Assembly: GCA_963744735.1 (NCBI GenBank)
Contig: CAVUVH010000007.1
Location: 1 to 64,000, forward strand
Length of the DNA stretch: 64,000 nt
Direction of reading: 5' to 3'
From: RPQJ01 sp963744735
GTDB lineage: Bacteria; Pseudomonadota; Gammaproteobacteria; Steroidobacterales; Steroidobacteraceae
This document shows, in pieces, positions 48,924-57,120 of this stretch. A program made the translations under genes and the position numbers. A model generated the notes under the pieces. That model was not told where the DNA came from and searched no databases. It saw only the letters and a program-made list of their open reading frames with translations. Position 1 is the stretch's first letter. Each line of letters begins with the position of its first letter.

Positions 48924-49232
48924 TCACCTGGTGCAGCAGGCGCCGGCGGGCGCGTAAACGCCGTCGAGGCAGGAAATGAAGTCGGCCACGCACGCGAGTT
49001 CGATGCGGCAAAAAATCTTCTGCGCGCGCTTCGCGCTGGAGATGACGCCCGCTTCGCGCAGAACATCGAGGTGCTTCGAGGTTGTGGACCAACCGAGGCC
49101 GCAGGCCTCCACGAGGTCACAGACGCAGCGCTCGCCACCGATCAGCGTGCGGACGATGGTGAGTCGAGCAGGGCTGCCGAGCGCCTTGAAGACGGCGTCG
49201 GCGGTGGGGCGGGGAGTGGCTTTCTGAGGCAT
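48924..49232 (-). CDS. arsR: ArsR-family metal-responsive repressor
   Basis: 102 residues from MPQKATPRPTADAVFKALGS (ATG 49232). Winged helix: ARLTIVRTLIGGERCVCDLV, EACGLGWSTTSKHLDVLREA, GVISSAKRAQKIFCRIELAC. The CVC pair in the ERCVCDL helix is the metalloid-binding site of classic ArsR/CadC repressors; additional cysteines lie in ISCLDGVYAPAGACCTR. It would release the palindrome upstream when As(III)/Sb(III) or a soft metal binds. An in-frame ATG at 49280 would extend through the operator, so 49232 is preferred. Confidence 0.9.
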   Translation of the reverse strand: MPQKATPRPTADAVFKALGSPARLTIVRTLIGGERCVCDLVEACGLGWSTTSKHLDVLREAGVISSAKRAQKIFCRIELACVADFISCLDGVYAPAGACCTR

Positions 49233-49241
49233 GAAGAAATT

Positions 49242-49265
49242 GTATTTCGCCGTATAGCGAAATAC
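49242..49265. promoter_or_regulatory. ArsR operator palindrome
   Basis: GTATTTCGC (49242-49250), six bases, GCGAAATAC (49257-49265): a perfect nine-base inverted repeat nine bases before the arsR start. AT-rich arms and position are typical of ArsR-type operators. Confidence 0.75.
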
Positions 49266-49287
49266 GTCCGCACTTACCACGTAGTAC

Positions 49288-49343
49288 GCGGGTGAAGGGG
49301 CGTGCCATAGCGGCTCACGTGGGCTCGATTCCCATCACCCGCT
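49288..49343 (+). other. tRNA-like mini-structure
   Basis: GCGGGTG (49288-49294), the 5' acceptor strand expected for tRNA-Gly, pairs with CACCCGC (49336-49342) of repeat copy 3. Between them are a 24-base stretch and an intact T-arm (GTGGG/CCCAT), but no recognisable D-arm or anticodon arm. It is probably an eroded tRNA-Gly gene or a chance restoration of the acceptor stem, not a working tRNA. Confidence 0.45.
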
Positions 49344-49373
49344 CCGCCTTCCCGCGAGGCTGAGACAGCGTCA
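49318..49373 (+). repeat. tRNA-Gly 3'-end repeat, copy 3
   Basis: The same 56-base unit: CGTGGGCTCGATTCCCATCA, then CCCGCT and the shared flank with a few changes (CCG for CCA, CGCGAGG for CGCCAGG, ACAGCG for ACAACG). No gaps against copies 1 and 2. It ends the ArsR-permease cassette. Confidence 0.8.
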
Positions 49374-49664
49374 GCCAGGCTTTCTCGTGCGGGCCGCATC
49401 GTGATCGAGCGGTCATCTCAAGTCTCGATCCTGTTCACGGTGGCCAGCCGCTGTATGAACCCCGGCGGGTTCATCACCTGAGTGATTGGTGCTATCGCGC
49501 CACGGTGTCGTGAGCTTCAGCTGGAACTGCCGCGCCGCAATGCTTGCTCGGCCCACGATCGATGACATACTGTCCCTGCACCTCGTGAAAGCCGGCATCA
49601 GCGTGCATCACGCGACGAATCGGCGGCCATCCGAGAATCGGCCAACCCGCAACGGAGAACGGCA
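49374..49664. other. 291-base spacer right of repeat copy 3
   Basis: No gene supported. Short open frames here lack family resemblance. The last 20 bases before the next start (CGGAGAACGGCA) hold a ribosome binding site, GGAGAA. Confidence 0.4.
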
Positions 49665-50786
49665 ATGATCGGCAGAATGCTTTTGGGCGTCAGCATGTTC
49701 CTGGCGCTGGGAGCCGCCCAGGCCGCCACCGTGTACACCGGCGACAAGATCCAGGGTGTGCCGGTGATCACCCAGCTCGATGTCGCCGATCTTGCTGCCG
49801 GCAAGACGCATCGCTTCATGTTCCGCACCGCTGAAACCAGCATCGGACACTACTGGTACGCGCCGGTCATGGTCGCCAAGGGAGCGAAGCCCGGCAAGCG
49901 CGTGCTGATCGTGGCCGGGGTGCACGGCGACGAACTGAACCCGGTCGCGGCGGTCCAGGAGACCTTCGCTCTCCTCGACCCCGCGCAGATGACCGGCACA
50001 GTCATCGGGCTCATGGGCGCCAGCCCGCCGAGCCTGCAGAACATCACGCGCACTTGGATGATCAACGACCTGGGCGGCGCCCAGATCAACCCCAACCGGA
50101 CCTGGCCGGGCCGCGAGGACGGCAACACCGTCGAGCGTCATTCCTGGTTGATCACCAACAAGCTCATCAAGGGCAATGTCGACGCCGCGATCGATCACCA
50201 CACGGGCGGCACCGGCACCGATTTCGCCAAGTTCCTGTTCGTCTACTCGGACAGCCCCGAGTCGATCAAGCTCGCGAAGCTGTTTCCGGCCGACCAGATC
50301 ATGCTGGACCCCGGATACCCCGGCACGCTCGAGTATTCGCTGGTGAAGGCGGGCATCCCGGCCGTGACCACCGAACTCGGTGGCGCGCGCAAGTTCGTAC
50401 CGGAGATGGTCAAGATGGGCGTGGACGGCAACATGAACGTGCTCGTCCACTACGGGATCGTCTCCGCGCCGATGCGGCCCACGTCGGTCGACACCAACGT
50501 CTTCATCGGCAACGACCTCGCGTCGGTGAAAGGGGCTGCCGGTGGCTTCCTCACCCTGCTCGTGAAGCTGAACGACGCCGTCACCAAGGGCCAGCGCGTC
50601 GCCATCCAGCGCAACAGTTTCGGCGACGTGGTCCAGGAGTATCTCGCCCCCGCCGATGGCCGCGTCGCGATCATCGGCAGCGACGCAGCAACCGAGCGTG
50701 GCAGCGAGGTCCTGACGCTGCTCGTGAACCGCGCGGACTGCGGCACCAAGCCCTGCGACGGCGGTGACGGGCAGCCGCCGGAGTGA
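49665..50786 (+). CDS. Exported succinylglutamate desuccinylase/aspartoacylase family protein
   Basis: 373 residues, intact, with GGAGAA upstream. MIGRMLLGVSMFLALGAAQA is a signal peptide. The M14-like zinc site is LIVAGVHGDELNPVAAVQE (H..E), with the later ligand in VDAAIDHHTGGTGTDFAKF; INPNRTWPGREDGNTVERHS supplies the substrate-binding arginine. The C-terminal beta domain reads GGFLTLLVKLNDAVTKGQRV. The family removes acyl groups from amino acids; this exported form probably acts on an amide or peptide in the periplasm. Confidence 0.85.
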   Translation: MIGRMLLGVSMFLALGAAQAATVYTGDKIQGVPVITQLDVADLAAGKTHRFMFRTAETSIGHYWYAPVMVAKGAKPGKRVLIVAGVHGDELNPVAAVQETFALLDPAQMTGTVIGLMGASPPSLQNITRTWMINDLGGAQINPNRTWPGREDGNTVERHSWLITNKLIKGNVDAAIDHHTGGTGTDFAKFLFVYSDSPESIKLAKLFPADQIMLDPGYPGTLEYSLVKAGIPAVTTELGGARKFVPEMVKMGVDGNMNVLVHYGIVSAPMRPTSVDTNVFIGNDLASVKGAAGGFLTLLVKLNDAVTKGQRVAIQRNSFGDVVQEYLAPADGRVAIIGSDAATERGSEVLTLLVNRADCGTKPCDGGDGQPPE

Positions 50787-51063
50787 GCTGATCGACCTGA
50801 GCGACGACTGGAATCTCATCGGCCGCACCATCCTGCCCATCGTGCGGCAGTCCAACGGGTGGACGCGTGGCATGCTGGCCAATCACGCCCGGTCTTTCGC
50901 CGGTGAAGACAGTCGCGCCGGATCGCTGAGCTTGCCGCCAGCAGCGGGCAGGCACCCCGCGCAGTCATGGTCGATGTGCTGGCGCAGGTCTCGAGCCTGC
51001 AGGCGGCATTCGAGGCTTTCACGCCATCATCCGCAATACGTGCCGCAAGGCAACGACAGTGTA

Positions 51064-51918
51064 TCAGCGCGGCTTCGCAGCCCAGACAGCACAAACGCTG
51101 TCACGCAGCACCTTTTCTGCGGTGCTGCCCAGCACCAAGTCGCGCAGATTGCTCCGGCCCCGGGTGCCGACAGCGACGAGATCCGCGTTGACCAGCGCCG
51201 CAAACTCCAGGACTCCAGAGCGATAACCGGAGTACGGGAATACCTTTGCACGCACCTCCAGCCCCGGATACTTGCTGGTCGTCTGATTCACGAACGCATC
51301 GAGCTCCGGACCGAGTTCGGTCGGCAAGCGCGCCAGATTCTCTGCCCGAGCGGGCACGACGTGCGCCGCGTAAAGCTTCGCTCCTTCACCGTGCGCGAGC
51401 AGCGCGGCCGCTTCGAGCGCCCGTCGACAGGTGGGCGAGAAATCGATGCCGACGACGACGGTGCGGAAAGGGTCGCGATAGCTGTCGCGCACGATCAGGA
51501 TATCCGTCGGGACGCTGCGAACGCAGGTGGAAGCCAGGGTCCCCATGCCCACGCTGGGCCTCGCGTCGCCATATGCGCCGAGCACCAGCAGGTCAGCGTT
51601 GTGACGATCCAGCTGCTGGCGGATTCCGACGAGACGGTGGGCAACGAAGATGTCGAGGTGCAGGTCGGACGCTGCGGGCATGCCCTCGACAAACGCGCCC
51701 CACCGCTTGCGGGCGTCGGCGACCAGGCCCGCGTGAATGCCACGCTGCATCTCCGTGAGTGCCGCATCCTCGCGTATTTCATCGATCGGCGTCTCGACCA
51801 CATGCACGGGATGCACTTGCGCGCCGGCCCAGGATGCAATGCGCCGTGCGTGACCAAGCGCCACTCGGGAGCACTCCGAGAAGTCCAGCCCGACGACGAT
51901 GGACGCCAAGCCCTTCAT
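51064..51918 (-). CDS. Tandem universal stress protein
   Basis: 284 residues, two Usp domains. The first (SIVVGLDFSECSRVALGHAR, ADLLVLGAYGDARPSVGMGT, LASTCVRSVPTDILIV) and the second (TVVVGIDFSPTCRRALEAAA, ADLVAVGTRGRSNLRDLVLG, STAEKVLRDSVCAVWA) each keep the GxRGxS-like nucleotide loop, best in the second. Cytoplasmic proteins of this kind bind ATP and protect during energy or membrane stress. GGAGAA lies upstream. The 50787-51063 spacer downstream shows no gene. Confidence 0.9.
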   Translation of the reverse strand: MKGLASIVVGLDFSECSRVALGHARRIASWAGAQVHPVHVVETPIDEIREDAALTEMQRGIHAGLVADARKRWGAFVEGMPAASDLHLDIFVAHRLVGIRQQLDRHNADLLVLGAYGDARPSVGMGTLASTCVRSVPTDILIVRDSYRDPFRTVVVGIDFSPTCRRALEAAALLAHGEGAKLYAAHVVPARAENLARLPTELGPELDAFVNQTTSKYPGLEVRAKVFPYSGYRSGVLEFAALVNADLVAVGTRGRSNLRDLVLGSTAEKVLRDSVCAVWAAKPR

Positions 51919-52036
51919 ACAGTTCTCCTCGCGACTTTTCTTGATTTACCACGGGCCATATGCAGCAACAACTTGGTAGTTTCCAAGCGAATAAGCGGTA
52001 GTCGTCCGTTCCCGTAGAGCCATCCGGTCCGCAGAG

Positions 52037-53149
52037 TCAAAGCCATCGGCGCAGGCGCCAGGCCACACCCTCCAACGCCCTGCGCCAGCCCGGGCGGTGG
52101 TGCCATTGCGCGGGGTCGATCAGCTCCGACCGTGTCAGGTCGAATTCGAACTGCGCGGCGAGCAGTTCCGTCAGCGCGGCGCAGCGCGAGACGAGGTTGA
52201 TCTCAAGGTTGAGGTTGAAACTGCGGTAGTCGAGATTGGCGGTGCCCACGGTGCACCACGAGCTGTCTACCACCATCGTCTTCGCGTGCAGCACCCGCGG
52301 TTGGTACTCGAGGACCTTTACCCCGGCATGCAGCAACGCCCGGTAAGCCGACCGGCTCGCCCACTGCACGAGGCGAACGTCACTGTGCCGAGGTACCAGG
52401 ATGCGAACATCGACTCCGCGCCGGGCGGCGTCCGCCAGTTCTGTCCGCAGACGTCTATCCGGTACGAAATAGGGTGTGGTTGCCCAGATGCGTTGCCGTG
52501 CCTGCAGGCATGCCGTGTGCAATGCAACCCCGAGATGGTGGCGAGCGGGGTGCGAGGCGTTGGTCATCAGAAGGTTCGGACCCAGCTGGCTGGGCTGCCA
52601 ATGCAGGTCTCCGCTCCAGAACGCATCGAACGCCTCCTGCGCCTGCGCTGCGAAGGGGCCCTCGATGCGCACATGTGTGTCGCGCCAGCGTTCACCGCCG
52701 GCCGTCTGCTGCGAGCTGTCCGCGCGCAGATTGAAACCACCGAGATAGGCGCACTGCTGGTCGAGCACGAGCAGCTTGCGGTGGTTGCGCCGATGGATAC
52801 GCCAGGGACGGCGCCAACTCCAACCATGATGCCAGCGCAGGCGCACGCCCGCGTCCCGAAGCTCCCGGGTCAATGCGGAGTTTGCCAGTGGCAGACTGCC
52901 GAATGCATCGAGTCCGACCTGGACGCGCACCCCGGCTCTCGAGCGCTCGCATAGTGCGGCGACGATCGAGCGCCCGACAGCGTCGTCACCCAGTATGTAG
53001 GCTTCGAGGTCGATGGAGCGCCGAGCCGACGCGATGTCTGTTCGCATGGCCCTGTACAGGGTGTCGCCTTCTACGAACACCCGGACGCTGTCGGCCCCGC
53101 ATTGGCAGATCGCCGGCTCCTGCAGTGACGATTGGACGCTGGCAATCAT
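52037..53149 (-). CDS. Phospholipase D/cardiolipin synthase-like protein
   Basis: 370 residues from ATG 53149. Two HKD motifs: HRRNHRKLLVLDQQCAYLGG (with NLRAD after it) and VLHAKTMVVDSSWCTVGTAN followed by LDYRSFNLNLE. The N-terminal part (YRAMRTDIASARRSIDLEAY) is typical of bacterial cardiolipin synthases, but there is no transmembrane start. The ATG overlaps the stop of the upstream Ca-type ATPase gene (ATGA), so the two are co-translated. It would exchange or hydrolyse phosphatidyl groups at the membrane. Confidence 0.85.
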   Translation of the reverse strand: MIASVQSSLQEPAICQCGADSVRVFVEGDTLYRAMRTDIASARRSIDLEAYILGDDAVGRSIVAALCERSRAGVRVQVGLDAFGSLPLANSALTRELRDAGVRLRWHHGWSWRRPWRIHRRNHRKLLVLDQQCAYLGGFNLRADSSQQTAGGERWRDTHVRIEGPFAAQAQEAFDAFWSGDLHWQPSQLGPNLLMTNASHPARHHLGVALHTACLQARQRIWATTPYFVPDRRLRTELADAARRGVDVRILVPRHSDVRLVQWASRSAYRALLHAGVKVLEYQPRVLHAKTMVVDSSWCTVGTANLDYRSFNLNLEINLVSRCAALTELLAAQFEFDLTRSELIDPAQWHHRPGWRRALEGVAWRLRRWL

Positions 53150-55884
53150 GCAGTCCCTGCACCGGTCCGTGCGCTTCCGGACCCACCTTGGAATCGGCTG
53201 TGCAGGATCCGTCCCGCCAGCTTGCGAACTTCGTCGAACAGCAACACGCTCGACGCGATCACCGTAGCTACCACCCAATCGGCCAGCGCCAGGTCGACAG
53301 TGTCGAACACGGCCTGCGCAGGCGCCCAGTGCACGACGACGACCTGCAGCCCGACCACACCGAACAGCGCCAGCCACAGCCGGCGGTTGTCGAAGAACTG
53401 GCGGCCGAAGGCACTGTCGTGTTCGGCGCGCGCATTGAAGATATTGAAGAACTGGAACAGCACGAACGTCGTGAAGGCCAGCGTGACCGCATAAGCGTGG
53501 CCGCCTTCGCCGCTTTCGCCCCAGGCGTAGGCGGCAAGGGTGCCGGCCGCCATGGTCAGCCCATACAGCGAGAGGCGTGCCACGCGGCGGCCGGTGAGGA
53601 TGCTCGCGTCGGCGGAACGCGGCGGCTGGTTCATGATGCCGGACCGCGCCGGCTCGACGCCCAGTGTCATGGCCGGCGGTCCGTCCATGATGATGTTGAC
53701 CCAGAGGATCTGGATCGCGGTGAACGGTGTCGGCAGGCCGAACAGCGGCGCACCGAGCACGGTGAGGATGGCGCCGATGTTCGTGGAGAGCTGGAAGCGC
53801 ACGAACTTCACGATGTTGTCGTAGATCGTGCGACCTTCCTTCACTGCATCGACAATCGTGGCGAAGTTGTCGTCGGCGAGCACCAGGGTGGCCGCCTCCT
53901 TGGTCACCTCGGTGCCGGTGATGCCCATGGCAACGCCGATGTCAGCCGCTTTCAGCGCTGGCGCGTCATTCACGCCGTCACCGGTCATGGCGACTACGTG
54001 CCCCCGCGACTTGAGGGCGTTGACGATCGCGAGCTTGTGCTCGGGTGAGACGCGGGCGAAGACGGCAGTGTCTGCCACCAGGTCGGCCAGCGCCGGGCCG
54101 GTGAGTCCCTCGAGGTCGCGGCCCTCGCAGACCGTGCCCTCCAGCCCCAGGTCACGGGCAATGGCGGCAGCTGTGCTGCGATGGTCGCCGGTGATCATCT
54201 TCACCCTGATACCGGCGTTGCGACAGGTGGCGATGGCTTCGCGCGCTTCGGCACGCGGCGGATCGATGAGGCCGACCAGTCCGATGAGGGTCAGTTCGTT
54301 CGCCCAGGCCATCAGGTCGCCGGCCGGGTCGAACTCACTGGCCGGGATCGTTCGCCCGGCCAGTGCCAGCACCCGCAACTCGGCGTTGGCGAAGGCGGCA
54401 TTCGTGTCCACGAACGCGAGGTGCGCGGCCTCGCCGAGAGGTTGCTCGCCGTCCCGGGTGCTCCATCGGGTGGCGCGTACGAGCAGCACGTCGGGCGCGC
54501 CTTTCAGCCACATGCGCACCACGTCGCCATCGTGGTGGAAGGTGGCCATGAACTTGTGCGCCGAGTCAAAGGGGATCTCGGCGATGCGCGGACATTGATC
54601 CGCGATCGACTCAGCGTCGATGCCGCCTTTCGCAGCCAGTGCAAGCAGCGCACCCTCGGTGGGGTCGCCGATGAGTTCGCCGTCGCGGATACGCGAATCG
54701 GCGCACAGGGCCGCCGGCAGCAGCAGCGACCGGAAGTCCGGGGTGTCGGCGCCGTCCTCGGCGCTGATACGTCCGCGGCCATCGTAGCCCTCGCCGTCAA
54801 CGGTAAAGCGCCGGCCAAGCAACCACGCGTGGCGCGCCGTCATCCGGTTCAGTGTCAGCGTGCCGGTCTTGTCGGAGCAGATCACCGTCGTGCAGCCGAG
54901 CGTCTCGACGGCCGCCAGCTTGCGCACGATGGCATGGCGCTTGGCCATGCGGTGCATGCCCAAAGCCAGGGTGACGGTGACGACGGCGGGCAGTCCCTCC
55001 GGGATGGCGGCTACCGCCAGTGCGATGGCCGTCATGGCGGTGTCCACCAGGTCGTCGCCGCGCGCGAGGCCGAGCGCGAACATAAGTGCCACCACCGCAC
55101 CGGCAATGACCGCCAGCCGCGCTCCCAGGGCGTCGAGCTGTATCTTCAACGGCGTGGTGGATTCGGCGGTTTCCGCCAGCAGTCCGGCCAGCTTGCCCAT
55201 CTCGGTGTGCATGCCGGTGGCGCAGACGATGGCCTCGATGCGACCGCGCGTCACCACCGTGTTCATGTAGACCATCGAGCGCCGGTCCGCGAGCACCGAC
55301 TGCATCGGCACGGCCGCCGGCGACTTGCCGACGGGATGAGATTCCCCGGTGAGTGCTGCTTCCGCGACCTCGGCAGCATGGGCGGACAGGACGCGCGCAT
55401 CGGCCGGAATGCGGTCGCCGGCCTCCAGCAGCAGCAGGTCGCCGGGCACGAGCTGCTCCGCGGGCACGAGTGTTGGCCGGACGCTGCGACGCACGCGTGC
55501 GACTGGCGCCAGCATGTTCTTTAACGCAGCCAGTGCCGCCTCGGCACGATGCTCCTGGACAAAGCCGAGCGTCGCGTTGAGCAGCACCACGACAGCGATG
55601 ACGATGGCGTCCTTGAGATCACCGACCGTGCCGGCCAACACGGCGGCGCCGATCAGCACGATGACCAGGAAATTCCTGAACTGGTCGAGGAACTTGCGCC
55701 ACGCTGGACGCGGTGGCTTCTCGGCGAGGCGATTGGGGCCTCGCTCGGCCAGCCGTGCGGCTGCCTCCGCGTCGGTGAGGCCTTGCGCAGGATCACTGCA
55801 GAGCTCGTTGGCAACCCGCTCGGTGGCCAGCGCGTGCCAGGGTGGGTCTGGCGTGGCCTGCGGCGATGGCTCGAGGCGACTCAT
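53146..55884 (-). CDS. Cation-transporting P-type ATPase, Ca2+-type (P2)
   Basis: 912 residues from ATG 55884, intact. N-terminal cation-ATPase domain (GLTDAEAAARLAERGPNRLA), then AALTGESHPVGK, M4 AVAAIPEGLPAVVTVTLALG, ICSDKTGTLTLNRMTA (phosphorylated Asp), DPTEGALLALAAKG, KMITGDHRSTAAAIARDLGL, MTGDGVNDAPALKAADIGVA, and M5/M6 with FQLSTNIGAILTVLGAPLFG and ILWVNIIMDGPPAMTLGVEP. PEGLP and NIIMDGPPA are those of SERCA/PMR1-type pumps. It would export Ca2+ (or Mn2+). It shares a transcript with the phospholipase D gene. Confidence 0.9.
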   Translation of the reverse strand: MSRLEPSPQATPDPPWHALATERVANELCSDPAQGLTDAEAAARLAERGPNRLAEKPPRPAWRKFLDQFRNFLVIVLIGAAVLAGTVGDLKDAIVIAVVVLLNATLGFVQEHRAEAALAALKNMLAPVARVRRSVRPTLVPAEQLVPGDLLLLEAGDRIPADARVLSAHAAEVAEAALTGESHPVGKSPAAVPMQSVLADRRSMVYMNTVVTRGRIEAIVCATGMHTEMGKLAGLLAETAESTTPLKIQLDALGARLAVIAGAVVALMFALGLARGDDLVDTAMTAIALAVAAIPEGLPAVVTVTLALGMHRMAKRHAIVRKLAAVETLGCTTVICSDKTGTLTLNRMTARHAWLLGRRFTVDGEGYDGRGRISAEDGADTPDFRSLLLPAALCADSRIRDGELIGDPTEGALLALAAKGGIDAESIADQCPRIAEIPFDSAHKFMATFHHDGDVVRMWLKGAPDVLLVRATRWSTRDGEQPLGEAAHLAFVDTNAAFANAELRVLALAGRTIPASEFDPAGDLMAWANELTLIGLVGLIDPPRAEAREAIATCRNAGIRVKMITGDHRSTAAAIARDLGLEGTVCEGRDLEGLTGPALADLVADTAVFARVSPEHKLAIVNALKSRGHVVAMTGDGVNDAPALKAADIGVAMGITGTEVTKEAATLVLADDNFATIVDAVKEGRTIYDNIVKFVRFQLSTNIGAILTVLGAPLFGLPTPFTAIQILWVNIIMDGPPAMTLGVEPARSGIMNQPPRSADASILTGRRVARLSLYGLTMAAGTLAAYAWGESGEGGHAYAVTLAFTTFVLFQFFNIFNARAEHDSAFGRQFFDNRRLWLALFGVVGLQVVVVHWAPAQAVFDTVDLALADWVVATVIASSVLLFDEVRKLAGRILHSRFQGGSGSARTGAGTA

Positions 55885-56050
55885 CGGCAGCGTCCTCCCG
55901 GTTCGTATCGGCAGGGTTCCCAGCGTCCTCACCGTGATGGCCCGGGGAGGTCGGTGCAATTCGAGCTTCCCGCTACACCGCGGTCACGGGTCGGGTGACT
56001 AATCCGGCGATCGAGCCGGAGTGGACGTGACGAACGGCCCAGCCATCAGA

Positions 56051-56079
56051 TACAATCAAGAATCATTCGCATCTATAAT
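56051..56079 (+). promoter_or_regulatory. Promoter with Fur-like box before fbpA
   Basis: A perfect -10 TATAAT (56074-56079) lies 13 bases before the fbpA start. Upstream, AAGAATCATTCGCA (about 56058-56071) matches the 15-base Fur core TGATAATCATTATCA at about 10 positions, and a poor -35 (TACAAT, 56051-56056) stands at 17 bases. Iron-Fur repression is the expected control for such an operon. Confidence 0.45.
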
Positions 56080-56091
56080 CCACCAGACCAC

Positions 56092-57114
56092 ATGAACCGC
56101 CCTCCGCTAAGTCCGCTTTTGGTCGCCCTCGTCATCGGCTCCGCCGTCGTCGCCTCCGTGGTTCCCGCCGTCGCCCTGGCGCAGGGCCTGGTCGTGTACT
56201 CGGCCCGCAACGAGCAGCTGATCAAGCCGGTCTTCGACCTGTACACGAAGGAAACCGGCGTGGAGGTCAAGTTCACGACCGCGGATGCGGCCGTGCTGGT
56301 GACCCGACTCGCGGCCGAAGGGCGTAGTTCCCCGGCCGACATCCTGATGACGGTCGACGCAGGAGAGTTGTGGAACGCGGCGGAGCGCGGGCTGCTCAAG
56401 CCGGTGCGTTCGCCTGTGCTGGAACGGAACGTGCCGAAGCACCTGCGCGACCCGCAAGGCCGCTGGTTCGGCTTCTCACAGCGCGCGCGGACCATCGCCT
56501 ACAACCCGCGCAAGGTCGACCCCAGGTCGCTCAGCACGTACGAGGCGCTCGCCGGCCCGGAGTGGAAGGGCCGCCTGTGCCTGCGCACGTCGAAGAAGGT
56601 CTACAACCAGTCGCTGGTCGCGATGATGATCAAGACGCTCGGCGAGGCGCAGACGGAGCGAGTCGTGCGCGGCTGGGTCGCCAACCTCGCCACCGATGTC
56701 TTCGCCAACGACACTGCGCTGCTCGAAGCCATCGCGGCGGGCCAGTGTGACGTCGGCATCGTCAACTCTTATTACTATGGCCGCATCGTGCGCGAGCGCC
56801 CCGACTTCAATGCCAGGCTCTTCTGGGCCAACCAGGGTTCCGGCGGCGTGCACGTCAACATTTCGGGCGCGGGTGTCGTCGCCACTTCCCGCAACCCGGC
56901 CGCAGCGCAGCGATTCCTCGAGTGGCTGTCCGAGGGCAAGGCGCAGGAATTCTTCGCGGCCTCGAACCTCGAGTACCCGACGAACCCGCGAGTCGCAAAG
57001 GACCCCCTCGTGGCCTCGTGGGGCTCGTTCCAGCCGAGCGTGATCAACGTGGTCGAGGCGGGCCGACTGCAACCCGCGGCCGTGAAGCTGATGGATCGTG
57101 CCGGCTACCGTTGA
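56092..57114 (+). CDS. fbpA: Fe(3+) ABC transporter, periplasmic binding protein
   Basis: 340 residues. Signal peptide MNRPPLSPLLVALVIGSAVV ending AVALA, then the family start QGLVVYSARNEQLIKPVFDL. Typical blocks: PADILMTVDAGELWNAAERG, FGFSQRARTIAYNPRKVDP, YEALAGPEWKGRLCLRTSKK and CDVGIVNSYYYGRIV, the last with the tyrosine pair that binds ferric iron, and VHVNISGAGVVATSRNPAAA. It captures Fe(III) for the permease encoded six bases downstream. Confidence 0.9.
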   Translation: MNRPPLSPLLVALVIGSAVVASVVPAVALAQGLVVYSARNEQLIKPVFDLYTKETGVEVKFTTADAAVLVTRLAAEGRSSPADILMTVDAGELWNAAERGLLKPVRSPVLERNVPKHLRDPQGRWFGFSQRARTIAYNPRKVDPRSLSTYEALAGPEWKGRLCLRTSKKVYNQSLVAMMIKTLGEAQTERVVRGWVANLATDVFANDTALLEAIAAGQCDVGIVNSYYYGRIVRERPDFNARLFWANQGSGGVHVNISGAGVVATSRNPAAAQRFLEWLSEGKAQEFFAASNLEYPTNPRVAKDPLVASWGSFQPSVINVVEAGRLQPAAVKLMDRAGYR

Positions 57115-57120
57115 GCCGTC

